DNA of 17,478 bases from positions 1 through 17,478 of the forward strand of contig DASWHD010000210.1 of NCBI GenBank assembly GCA_036393335.1. Reading direction: 5' to 3'. This stretch comes from DASWHD01 sp036393335 (GTDB lineage Bacteria > CG2-30-53-67 > CG2-30-70-394). Position numbers and translations under genes: made by a program. The notes under the pieces are model-generated. The model saw only the letters and a list, made by a program, of their open reading frames with translations, did no database searches and was not told where the DNA came from. Below are positions 1 through 6,645 of this stretch, one piece after another. How positions within the stretch are numbered: the first letter of the stretch is position 1; each line of letters opens with the position of its first letter.

Positions 1-1255
1 GCGTATCGGCGGCGAACAGCCCGCGGTCGCGGGCCAGGTATTGGTGGACGCCGTGGCCCAGCTCGTGGGCGAGGGTCTGGACGTCGCGCGGCCGGCCCTG
101 GTAGTTGAGCAGCACGTAGGGGTGGACCGCGGGCACGGTCGCGGCACAGAAGGCGCCACCGCGCTTGCCCGGCCGGCTGGCGCCGTCGATCCAGCGGCGG
201 GTGAAGAACTCCTCGGCGATCGCGGCCACCCGCGGGCTGAACGCACGGTAGGCCGCGAGCACGAGATCCCTCGCCTGGGGCCACGGGATCTTCGCGCTCG
301 TCTCGGCCAGGGGCGCATAGCGATCGTAATCGAACAGCTCGTCGAGCCCGAGGAGGCGCCGCTTCAGGCGGTAGTACCGCGCGACCATGGGGAGCCCCAC
401 CTCACAGGCGGTGAGCAACGCCTCGACCGCCACACCATCGGTCTCGTTGGTGAGGTGGCGCGCGGTCATCACGTCGGGGTAGCGGCGCAGGCGGCAGTCG
501 ACGCCGTGGTCCAGCACCAGGGTGTTGAAGATGAAGGTGAGGGTGCGGCGCCGCTCGACCAGGCCGGCGGTAAGGCCGGCGGCGGCGGCCTTGCGAGCCG
601 CCCGGTCCGGGGAGTGGAGCAGGGCGAGGACCTCCTCCTCGCCCAGTTCGCGCACCGCCCCGTCGCTGGCCACGGGAAACCGGGCGTCCGCCAGGATCTC
701 GTCGAACAGCCGCGAGAAGGCGCGGTTCCCGGTGTTCGCCTTCTCGTCCAGCAGCAGCTCCTCCGGCTCGCTGAGGCGGTACGGCGCGTGGGCTCGCGCC
801 TTTACGAGATGGTGCCGGTAGTGTGCGACCGCCGGGCTCGCCAGCAGGGCCGCGGCTGTGCTCTCTGGTAGCCCGGCCCACTCCAGGTCGAAGAACATCA
901 AGTATTTGTTAATTGCCGTCAACCGTTCCTGGCACGCGGTGAGGAGTGCACCGTGGGCGGGAGTCACCGTGTCGGCCGCGAACAGGAGGTGGGCGTAGGA
1001 CAGGACTTTGGTGAGGATTGCGGAGATCTCCTCCAACTCCGCGACCGCGTCGTAGAGCTCGGTGCCGGCGAGCTGACCGCCGGCGAGACGGCCGCGGTAG
1101 CGGGCATCGAAGGCGCGGGCGCGTTCCTCTGCCGCGTCGAGATCGCGGCGGATCTCCGGGTCGCCCACCCCGCTATAGAGGTCGCTCAGGTCCCAGGCGA
1201 CCTCGCCCGCGTCCACATCGATCGGTGTCTCATCTCGCATAGCCAATTTTGGCAT
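1..1255 (-). CDS. M3-family oligoendopeptidase (PepF-like), C-terminus cut by window edge
   Basis: A zinc metallopeptidase that degrades short peptides, probably in the cytoplasm. The reading frame is open from 1255 to the left edge (about 418 codons; the family is usually near 600). The N-terminus has the WDLSDLY opening typical of M3B oligoendopeptidase F relatives. The zinc-binding HELGH motif lies at residues 397-401 (bases 67-53), preceded by a conserved-looking stretch ending NYQGRPRDVQTLA. The third zinc ligand, a downstream Glu, would lie outside the window. I chose ATG 1255 because AGGG sits 8 bases upstream. ATG 1240 lacks a Shine-Dalgarno sequence, and ATG 1288 is also in frame. 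The gene is divergent from serC across about 130 bp. The family call is firm; the exact subfamily (PepF or another M3B member) is not resolved. Confidence 0.9.
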   Translation of the reverse strand, partial: MPKLAMRDETPIDVDAGEVAWDLSDLYSGVGDPEIRRDLDAAEERARAFDARYRGRLAGGQLAGTELYDAVAELEEISAILTKVLSYAHLLFAADTVTPAHGALLTACQERLTAINKYLMFFDLEWAGLPESTAAALLASPAVAHYRHHLVKARAHAPYRLSEPEELLLDEKANTGNRAFSRLFDEILADARFPVASDGAVRELGEEEVLALLHSPDRAARKAAAAGLTAGLVERRRTLTFIFNTLVLDHGVDCRLRRYPDVMTARHLTNETDGVAVEALLTACEVGLPMVARYYRLKRRLLGLDELFDYDRYAPLAETSAKIPWPQARDLVLAAYRAFSPRVAAIAEEFFTRRWIDGASRPGKRGGAFCAATVPAVHPYVLLNYQGRPRDVQTLAHELGHGVHQYLARDRGLFAADT

Positions 1256-1374
1256 CGTAACAGCCCTGCCGGGGTAACGGGAGGGCATTCCCGTCGCCGC
1301 CTTGTGTCCAAACCGGGCGATCGGGAGAATGGCGCTTCATCGATTTGTACCGCGACGTCGTTGGCAACGTCTTC

Positions 1375-1380
1375 AGGAAG
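1375..1380 (+). promoter_or_regulatory. Shine-Dalgarno site fixing the serC start
   Basis: AGGAAG lies 6 bases before ATG 1387. This supports 1387 over the in-frame TTG at 1345, which would add 14 residues with no family resemblance. Confidence 0.7.
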
Positions 1381-1386
1381 GTCTTT

Positions 1387-2469
1387 ATGTCCAGAGTCTT
1401 CAACTTCAGCGCCGGTCCCGCGAGTCTGCCGCTCCCCGTTCTCCAGCGGGCCGCGGCCGAGATGGCGGAGTACGGGAGTTCCGGCATGTCGGTCATGGAG
1501 ATGAGCCATCGCGGCAAGGACTTCCTGGAGATCTTTCGCCGCACCAAGCAGGCCGTCATCGATCTCCTGGGAGTGCCGGAAACCCACGAGGTGCTCTTTC
1601 TGCAGGGCGGTGCCAGCACCCAGTTCGCCATGGTGCCCATGAACTTGATGGGCAATGTAGGCAAGGCCGACTACGTGAATACCGGTAGCTGGTCGAAGAA
1701 GGCGATCAAGGAGGCGAAGAAATTTGGCGCGGTGAACGTCGCGGCTACCTCGGAGGAGACCCACTTCAACCGCATTCCGCGCCAGGACGAGCTGCGTCTC
1801 GACCCGCGGGCCGCCTACTGCCACATCACCTCCAACAACACGATCTTCGGCACGGAGTACCACTACACCCCGGAGACCGGCGCCGTGCCCCTGGTGGCCG
1901 ACGCCTCGTCGAACCTCATGTCGCGGCCGGTCGATGTTGCCCGCTACGGCATCCTGTACGCGGGCGCCCAGAAGAATCTCGGCCCGGCCGGGGTGACCCT
2001 GGTGATCATCCGCAAGGACCTTCTCGGCCGGGCGCCGGAGACCGTCCCCACCATGCTCGACTACCGGATCCACGCGGACGCCGACTCGATGTACAACACC
2101 CCGCCGACCTACGCGATCTATATCCTGGGCCTGGTGTGCGAGTGGCTCGAGGAGCGGGGCGGGCTGGCGGCGATGGAGGAGATCAACATCCGCAAGGCGC
2201 AGCTCCTCTACGACTGCATCGATGCGACCGACTTCTACCGTTGTCCGACGGAGCCGGCGAGCCGCTCGCGGATGAACGTACCCTTCACCCTGGTCAATGC
2301 CGACCTCGACGCCACCTTCCTCGCCGAGGCGGCCGCGGCCGGTCTCGTGACCCTCAAGGGACATCGCTCCGTGGGCGGAATGCGCGCCTCCCTCTACAAC
2401 GCCATGCCGGAGGAGGGGGTGGCAGCCCTGGTGGCCTTCCTCCAGGACTTCGAGCAGCGCCACGGCTAG
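1387..2469 (+). CDS. serC: Phosphoserine aminotransferase
   Basis: A PLP enzyme (EC 2.6.1.52) that converts 3-phosphohydroxypyruvate and glutamate to phosphoserine and 2-oxoglutarate. It can also act in pyridoxine synthesis in proteobacteria. The product is 360 residues, the usual SerC length. It opens with VFNFSAGPASLP and carries the GMSVMEMSHRGK substrate-binding segment. The PLP-linking lysine is Lys196 in the motif GAQKNLGPAG. The C-terminal GHRSVGGMRASLYNAMP segment is also typical of SerC. A strong Shine-Dalgarno precedes ATG 1387. serA follows after 67 bp on the same strand, so the two are probably cotranscribed and supply consecutive steps. serB, the third step, is not in the window. 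Confidence 0.97.
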   Translation: MSRVFNFSAGPASLPLPVLQRAAAEMAEYGSSGMSVMEMSHRGKDFLEIFRRTKQAVIDLLGVPETHEVLFLQGGASTQFAMVPMNLMGNVGKADYVNTGSWSKKAIKEAKKFGAVNVAATSEETHFNRIPRQDELRLDPRAAYCHITSNNTIFGTEYHYTPETGAVPLVADASSNLMSRPVDVARYGILYAGAQKNLGPAGVTLVIIRKDLLGRAPETVPTMLDYRIHADADSMYNTPPTYAIYILGLVCEWLEERGGLAAMEEINIRKAQLLYDCIDATDFYRCPTEPASRSRMNVPFTLVNADLDATFLAEAAAAGLVTLKGHRSVGGMRASLYNAMPEEGVAALVAFLQDFEQRHG

Positions 2470-2536
2470 CGACCGGCGTCCGCCGTCCAGACACGCTGAT
2501 GGCTGAACGAGGATTTCCGGCTGCGATGGAGTCGCC

Positions 2537-3703
2537 ATGTACAAGGTCCTTCTGCTCAACAACATCTCTCCGGTCGGCCTGGAGCGGTTCCCGCACGGGC
2601 GATACGAGTGTGCCAGTGAGTTTCAGCAGCCGGATGCGATCCTCGTGCGCAGCGCCAACATGCACGAGCTGAAGATCCCGGCTACGGTCAAGGCGATCGG
2701 CCGTGCCGGTACGGGCACCAATAACATCCCGGTAGCGGCGATGACCGAGCGCGGCGTGCCGGTGTTCAACGCGCCGGGCGCCAACGCCAACGCGGTGAAG
2801 GAGCTGGTCCTGTGCGGCCTGCTGCTCGCCAGCCGCGACATCGTCCAGGGGTGGGAGTTCGTCCGGGGTCTCCAGGGCGATGACCAGGAAGTCGGCCGTC
2901 TCGTCGAGGCCAACAAGAAGCGCTTCACCGGCAACGAACTGGTCGGCTACACCCTCGGGGTCGTCGGTCTCGGGGCGATCGGGCGCGGGGTCTGCGACGC
3001 GGCCCTGCACCTCGGGATGCAGGTGGTGGGGCTCGATCCGGGGCTGACCGTCCAGGGGGCGTGGCGGTTGCCCCACCAGGTGGAGCAGGCCATCAACCTC
3101 GAGGACCTGTTCCGGCGCTCGGACTACATCACCTTCCACGTCCCCCTCGCGGACGCCACTCGCCACATGGTGAACGACGGTACCCTCGCCGTGATGAAGG
3201 ATGGGGTGCGGCTGCTCAACTTCTCGCGCGGGGGGATCCTCGACGACGCGGCGGTGAGCCGCGGGATCCAGGCGGGCAAGGTGCGATGTTACGTCACCGA
3301 CTTCCCGTCTGCCCTGTTGAAGGACCATGAGCGGGTGGTCGCCCTGCCCCATCTCGGCGCCTCGACGCGGCAGGCGGAGGAGAACTGTGCGGCCATGGTG
3401 GTGGATCAGGTTCGCGACTACCTGGAGAACGGCAACGTCGTCAACGCCGTCAACCTGCCGACCTGTCAGTTGCCGCGCAACGGCAAGCAACGGCTCGTGG
3501 TGGTCAATGCCGACGTGCCACAGATGGTGAGTCAGATCACCTCCCGCCTGGCCGACGCCGGGCTGAACATCCATGAGATGCTCAACAAGAGCCGCGCGGG
3601 CATCGCCTACACCATCATCGACGTGGACGGCGACATTCCGGAGGGCGTGGTGCAGGGTGTGCGCGCCATCGACGGCGTGCGGATGGCGCGCGCCATCGAC
3701 TAG
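2537..3703 (+). CDS. serA: D-3-phosphoglycerate dehydrogenase, short ACT-domain form
   Basis: The first enzyme of serine synthesis, oxidising 3-phosphoglycerate with NAD. The product is 388 residues. An N-terminal substrate domain contains GRAGTGTNNI (55-64). The Rossmann NAD site is GVVGLGAIGR (141-150). Catalytic Arg231 lies in NFSRGG and His272 in LPHLGAST. A C-terminal ACT domain (about 318-388) is expected to give serine feedback or oligomer contacts. GGAG lies 5 bases before ATG 2537. One oddity: the catalytic Glu that classical enzymes have in FPTEP appears as Ala259 (segment DFPSALL). At the 3' end, 3661-3670 and 3682-3691 form a 10-bp inverted repeat inside the last codons, with a six-T run at 3712. 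This could be a weak terminator, but the T run is 20 bases from the stem. Confidence 0.95.
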   Translation: MYKVLLLNNISPVGLERFPHGRYECASEFQQPDAILVRSANMHELKIPATVKAIGRAGTGTNNIPVAAMTERGVPVFNAPGANANAVKELVLCGLLLASRDIVQGWEFVRGLQGDDQEVGRLVEANKKRFTGNELVGYTLGVVGLGAIGRGVCDAALHLGMQVVGLDPGLTVQGAWRLPHQVEQAINLEDLFRRSDYITFHVPLADATRHMVNDGTLAVMKDGVRLLNFSRGGILDDAAVSRGIQAGKVRCYVTDFPSALLKDHERVVALPHLGASTRQAEENCAAMVVDQVRDYLENGNVVNAVNLPTCQLPRNGKQRLVVVNADVPQMVSQITSRLADAGLNIHEMLNKSRAGIAYTIIDVDGDIPEGVVQGVRAIDGVRMARAID

Positions 3704-3738
3704 ATCCCCAGTTTTTTCCGGACCGGTTGTGCGGCGCG

Positions 3739-3914
3739 GTTGGAAATGGCCGGCCCTCGTGGTGACACGGTAGAGCCATCAACCCGGACGTCCCCCCTGA
3801 TCGTTGGCCGTCCTTCGCGCTGCGCCAAGCAGGCGGTTGCGAAGGGGGTACGGTAGGTTGTTTCGGGGACGTCCGTGACACCCAGGGAGTGAGGCCGTGG
3901 CAGGGGTGGCCAAC
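3739..3914. ncRNA. Candidate structured RNA, rod-like fold
   Basis: Nested complementary blocks can be paired by eye: 3739-3743 with 3910-3914; 3748-3751 with 3893-3896; 3754-3757 with 3884-3887; 3761-3764 with 3879-3882; an 11-bp perfect pair, 3785-3795 with 3865-3875; then an apical arm of 3812-3818 with 3839-3845 and 3823-3826 with 3832-3835 closing a five-base loop. A 16/19-base internal loop separates the 11-bp stem from the apical arm. The rod shape and length recall 6S RNA, but the apical arm is shorter than usual and I could not match conserved 6S bases. The strand is unknown because a palindromic fold reads on both. It may also be a long 3' UTR structure of serA. Evidence is fold-only. 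Confidence 0.27.
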
Positions 3915-3952
3915 GCGGAACCCCCAAGGTGGCTCGGTGAGGGCAATCCTTA

Positions 3953-4044
3953 CTAAGGAAGGCAGGAAAGGGGCAGGAGGCTAGGAAGGGCTACCTGAAT
4001 TGGGTGGATGCTTCCGCCTTTTCCTGCCTTCCTGCTTTCCTTAG
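3953..4044. repeat. Long imperfect inverted repeat (purine-rich/pyrimidine-rich hairpin)
   Basis: The outer arms 3953-3971 and 4026-4044 start CTAAGGAA and end TTCCTTAG, with three imperfect positions out of 19. In an alternative register, 3957-3969 pairs perfectly over 13 bp with 4020-4032. Two registers exist because the right arm contains a tandem CCTGCCTTCCTGC-type duplication. GGAAG 3984-3988 can pair with CTTCC 4011-4015 inside. It could act as a transcription or mRNA-stability barrier between serA and the next gene, or be a relic of a small mobile repeat. No T run follows, so a classical intrinsic terminator is not indicated. Confidence 0.5.
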
Positions 4045-4217
4045 AGGGAAAGGACACAGCGCCTCCCGCCATACCAGGTGAACCGCGGGCGTCGGTGTAA
4101 GCGGCTCCACGTCGGCCGGGGAACCGACGATTATGGTGACTGCCTCGCCTCTTGCCGATCGTCGATCTGGGCGACATCATCCTCGGCTCGGGCCGTGGAG
4201 AGGCCGCCAAGACTCAT

Positions 4218-4224
4218 GGAGGAG
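4218..4224 (+). promoter_or_regulatory. Strong Shine-Dalgarno for the ComEA-like gene
   Basis: GGAGGAG lies 6 bases before ATG 4231. This fixes the start there rather than at the in-frame GTG at 4078, whose 51 extra residues look non-coding. Confidence 0.75.
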
Positions 4225-4230
4225 TCACAG

Positions 4231-4524
4231 ATGAAACAAACGCTTGCGTTTCTTATCGTGGTACTGGTGTTCGGGATCGTCCCGGCGGTGGGATACGGGG
4301 AACCGCCCGCGTCGGTCCAGCAGATGTCGTTGGCCGCCATCAACATCAATACGGCGCCTGCCGAGGAGCTTCAGGAGCTTCCCGGCATCGGCCCGGTGTT
4401 GGCCGAGCGGGTGGTGCAGTACCGGCAGGAGCATGGTCCATTCAAGAACGTGGACCAGATCAAAGAGGTGAAGGGGGTCGGAGAGGCCCTGTTCGAGAAG
4501 GTGAAGGACCGGTTGACCTTGTAG
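4231..4524 (+). CDS. Small secreted helix-hairpin-helix protein (ComEA-like)
   Basis: The product is 97 residues. An N-terminal hydrophobic segment (about 4-22, after a Lys at position 2) looks like a signal peptide ending near VGYG. It is followed by a tandem helix-hairpin-helix domain (about 37-97): ININTAPAEELQELPGIG, then a second hairpin around VKGVGEALFEKV. This is the C-terminal DNA-binding domain of ComEA, which in competent bacteria pulls incoming duplex DNA through the periplasm. Many proteobacteria keep such one-domain secreted versions. No other competence gene is nearby, so a role in DNA uptake is inferred from family only. The gene stands 76 bp before the hydrolase gene on the same strand. 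Confidence 0.88.
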   Translation: MKQTLAFLIVVLVFGIVPAVGYGEPPASVQQMSLAAININTAPAEELQELPGIGPVLAERVVQYRQEHGPFKNVDQIKEVKGVGEALFEKVKDRLTL

Positions 4525-4600
4525 CCACCGCGTCTTCTTGTCGCCGGTGGGTGGAATAACTTCGGCCTCTCCACTGCCCACTCCTCACACCCACGACTCC

Positions 4601-5407
4601 ATGGGGACGTTCTCCTGGCAGGGCCACCGGCTCGCCTACGACGAGCTAGGCGGCGGTGGTGGGCCGCCGGTGGTGCTACTTCATGGCTTCGCCGTGTGCC
4701 GCCGCTTTTGGGATGAGGTAGCCCCCGCGATCGCAGCGCATCACCGGGTGCTGGTGGTGGACTGGATCGGTTACGGCACCTCGTCTCGGCCCGGGCGTCG
4801 TCTCGGCCTGACGGGCCATGCCGCAGCGGCCGGTGCCTTTCTCACGGGCGTGGCGGGTCCGCGATGTTTTCTCGTGGGTCACTCGATGGGAGCGAGCATT
4901 GCCGCGCTGGTGGCGGCGGCGCGCCCGGAACAGATCGAGCGCCTCGTGCTGTGCAATCCGCTAGTGCGTGCCGCCGACGGGCTCTACCCGCGGAGTAAAC
5001 GGCTCACGAGGCCCTGGCTGCGGCCGATCGTCAAACGGCTCATGGGCCTGCGCCCCTTCGTGCAATGGCTCGCGTCGAGCTCGACCTACGCCACGCCGCT
5101 GCCCGAGGCCCTGATCGACGCGGCCATGGAGGCGGACCGAGAGGTGCTGCTGTCCGATGCCCTCGACCTGGCGCGACTCGACCTGGTGGCGGACCTCGCC
5201 CGCTTGTCGATGCCCGTGCTCCTCTTTGGCTCGGACCGTGATGCCGTGGTGCGTCCTCGCCAGACCGACCTCGCCGCGGCCCAGATCAAGGACGTCACCG
5301 TCCACCGGTTCTCCTGCGGTCACTGCCCGCCGCTCGAGAGCCCACGCGACTTCCTCGCCCAACTGGAGGGGTTTCTCGCCGCCGCCGGCCCTCACACGGT
5401 GGCGTAG
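4601..5407 (+). CDS. Alpha/beta hydrolase
   Basis: A 268-residue single-domain hydrolase of the alpha/beta fold. The oxyanion-side motif is LLHGF (26-30). The nucleophile is Ser95 in GHSMG (93-97), the acid is probably Asp214 in GSDRDAVV, and the base is His241 in CGHCPPLE. All three catalytic residues are present, so it should be active. The substrate cannot be told: esterases, lipases, dienelactone-type and carbon-carbon hydrolases share this pattern. Start choice is uncertain: ATG 4601 gives the family-like opening MGTFSWQGHRLAYDE but has no Shine-Dalgarno, and in-frame TTG 4538 and GTG 4547 would add about 20 poorly conserved residues. No signal peptide is visible, so it is probably cytoplasmic. 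Its 3' end overlaps the deformylase gene by 16 bp, convergently. Confidence 0.87.
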   Translation: MGTFSWQGHRLAYDELGGGGGPPVVLLHGFAVCRRFWDEVAPAIAAHHRVLVVDWIGYGTSSRPGRRLGLTGHAAAAGAFLTGVAGPRCFLVGHSMGASIAALVAAARPEQIERLVLCNPLVRAADGLYPRSKRLTRPWLRPIVKRLMGLRPFVQWLASSSTYATPLPEALIDAAMEADREVLLSDALDLARLDLVADLARLSMPVLLFGSDRDAVVRPRQTDLAAAQIKDVTVHRFSCGHCPPLESPRDFLAQLEGFLAAAGPHTVA

Positions 5408-5916
5408 TTCCCGGCCTTGATCGCCTTCTTGATCTTGCGTTTCAGCAGGTCGCGCTTGATCGGGCCCATGCGGTCGAGGAATACGACCCCGTCGAGGTGA
5501 TCCATCTCGTGCTGGACGATGCGTGCCTCCAGGTCCTCGAGCTCGGTCTCCACCACCGCGCCGTGAAGGTCCCGGTAGCGCAGGGTGATGCGCGCGGCAC
5601 GCTCCACCTCGCCGAAGTACTCGGGCACCGACAGACACCCTTCCTCGCCGAGGACCGCGCCGTCGCGGAACAGGATCTCCGGGTTGATCACCACCCGCAG
5701 GTTGCGTCGCTCCGCGTCGGTGGAGCACGGGTCGTAGACCAACAGGCGGATGAGCCGCCCGACCTGGGGCGCTGCCAGGCCCACCCCCGGCGCCTGATAC
5801 ATCGTCTCCCCCATGTCCGCGACGAGCCGGGCGAGGGTGTCATCAAACACCGTCACCGGGATCGAAACCTGTCTCAGGCGCGGATCCGGGTAGTGGAGGA
5901 TCGGGAGAATCGCCAT
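5392..5916 (-). CDS. def: Peptide deformylase
   Basis: Removes the formyl group from the N-terminal methionine of new proteins; an Fe(II)/Zn enzyme acting at the ribosome exit. The product is 174 residues, a normal length. All three family motifs are intact: GVGLAAPQ (44-51), EEGCLSVP with metal ligand Cys94 (91-98), and QHEMDHLDG with His136, Glu137 and His140. The start ATG 5916 has AAGGAA 5 bases upstream. The lysine-rich tail (KRKIKKAIKAG) is common among proteobacterial enzymes. It is not beside fmt here, so this may be a stand-alone or second copy. Its stop lies inside the 3' end of the convergent hydrolase gene. Confidence 0.96.
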   Translation of the reverse strand: MAILPILHYPDPRLRQVSIPVTVFDDTLARLVADMGETMYQAPGVGLAAPQVGRLIRLLVYDPCSTDAERRNLRVVINPEILFRDGAVLGEEGCLSVPEYFGEVERAARITLRYRDLHGAVVETELEDLEARIVQHEMDHLDGVVFLDRMGPIKRDLLKRKIKKAIKAGNYATV

Positions 5917-6097
5917 CGTCGTTCCTTACAGAAACGAAATGTAGTCAGGGGGTTGTCGGTGGGCAACTCGGGGCTACCTCCGCTCCTCGTTTGGTCCCAC
6001 ACGACCGCTCAGGCCACTGCGTTGGCCGCCTCGTCCCCGGTGGCGCCCGTCCGGCAGGCGTTGACCGGCGCAACGGAGAGCCCTAGCGTCGCTCGTC

Positions 6098-6565
6098 ATG
6101 GAGTCCATGGACCATGGGCTGCACGTCGTGTTGGTGGCGCCGGAGATCCCGCCCAATACCGGCAGCATCGCCCGCCTCTGTGCCGGCACCGACACGGAGC
6201 TGCACCTGGTGGAGCCCCTCGGTTTTTCCCTGGAGGATCGTTACCTGCGCCGGGCCGGCCTCGACTACTGGCCCCACGTGCGGCTCCACGTCCACACGAG
6301 CCTGGCATCGGTCTACGACACCTGCTCCGGAGGCCGGTTCTTCTACGCCACCAAGAAGACCGGCCGCCTGTACACGGAGGTCTCCTACCGGCGCGGTGAC
6401 TTCCTGGTCTTTGGCTGCGAGACGCGCGGGCTGCCCGAGGCCCTCCTCGGCGCACACGCCGCGGCCACCATCCGCCTGCCGCAGAACGACAAGATCCGCT
6501 CCCAGAACCTCGCCAACGCCGTGTCCGCGATCCTCTACGAGGCGATCCGCCAGATTAGCGGTTAG
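6098..6565 (+). CDS. trmL: tRNA (cytidine/uridine-34 2'-O)-methyltransferase
   Basis: A SPOUT-fold (SpoU) methyltransferase that 2'-O-methylates the wobble base of leucine tRNAs with SAM. The product is 155 residues, as usual for TrmL/YibK. The N-terminal motif is APEIPPNTGSIARLC (14-28). The SAM-binding trefoil knot includes LVFGCETRGLP (103-113) and the closing loop IRSQNLANAVSAILYEA (133-149). The start is uncertain between ATG 6098 and ATG 6107: GGAG at 6100-6103 is only 3 bases from the latter. TTGACC at 6061 and TAGCGT at 6084 with a 17-base spacer could be a promoter giving an almost leaderless message, but the -10 match is weak. It is divergent from def. Confidence 0.93.
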   Translation: MESMDHGLHVVLVAPEIPPNTGSIARLCAGTDTELHLVEPLGFSLEDRYLRRAGLDYWPHVRLHVHTSLASVYDTCSGGRFFYATKKTGRLYTEVSYRRGDFLVFGCETRGLPEALLGAHAAATIRLPQNDKIRSQNLANAVSAILYEAIRQISG

Positions 6566-6569
6566 CGAT

Positions 6570-6634
6570 CAGGTGTCAGCTATCGGCTTGCAAGGGCAGC
6601 TTCGCTGGCCATCCTTCTTGTGAGCTGACCGCTG
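6570..6634. terminator. Possible bidirectional terminator between convergent genes
   Basis: Between the ends of trmL and the deacetylase gene, 6570-6581 (CAGGTGTCAGCT) pairs with 6623-6634 at 10 of 12 positions. A nested CAAGG/CCTTCTTG element and a CAGC-TTC-GCTG mini-hairpin lie inside. There is no clear T run on either side, so this is suggested by position and symmetry rather than by a textbook signal. Confidence 0.3.
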
Positions 6635-6645
6635 ACCACGAACAG

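Larger units (their letters stand above)
3704..4230. other. Gene-free gap of 527 bp after serA
   Basis: No reading frame here resembles a known protein or has a convincing ribosome site. The gap holds a 176-base self-complementary stretch (3739-3914) and a purine-rich hairpin (3953-4044). It also has a small 6-bp hairpin, CGTCGG at 4110-4115 pairing with CCGACG at 4124-4129. The last 20 bases carry the Shine-Dalgarno of the downstream gene. No clear -35/-10 pair could be picked. Confidence 0.6.

Noticed and set aside
41..871. A 276-residue plus-strand frame at the left edge
   Set aside because: The minus strand encodes a clear M3 peptidase with HELGH; the plus frame is its shadow.
3661..3717. 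Intrinsic terminator of serA
   Set aside because: A 10-bp stem exists inside the last codons and six T's follow, but 20 bases separate them, so it does not fit the usual model.
3739..3914. Firm identification of the structured gap as 6S RNA (ssrS)
   Set aside because: Rod shape and length fit, but the apical arm is too short, conserved bases were not found, and zapA and fau, the usual neighbours, are absent. Kept only as an unnamed candidate RNA.
6061..6089. Sigma-70 promoter for trmL (TTGACC, 17 bp, TAGCGT)
   Set aside because: The -35 is good, but the -10 matches consensus at only three positions and would leave almost no leader; not strong enough to annotate alone.
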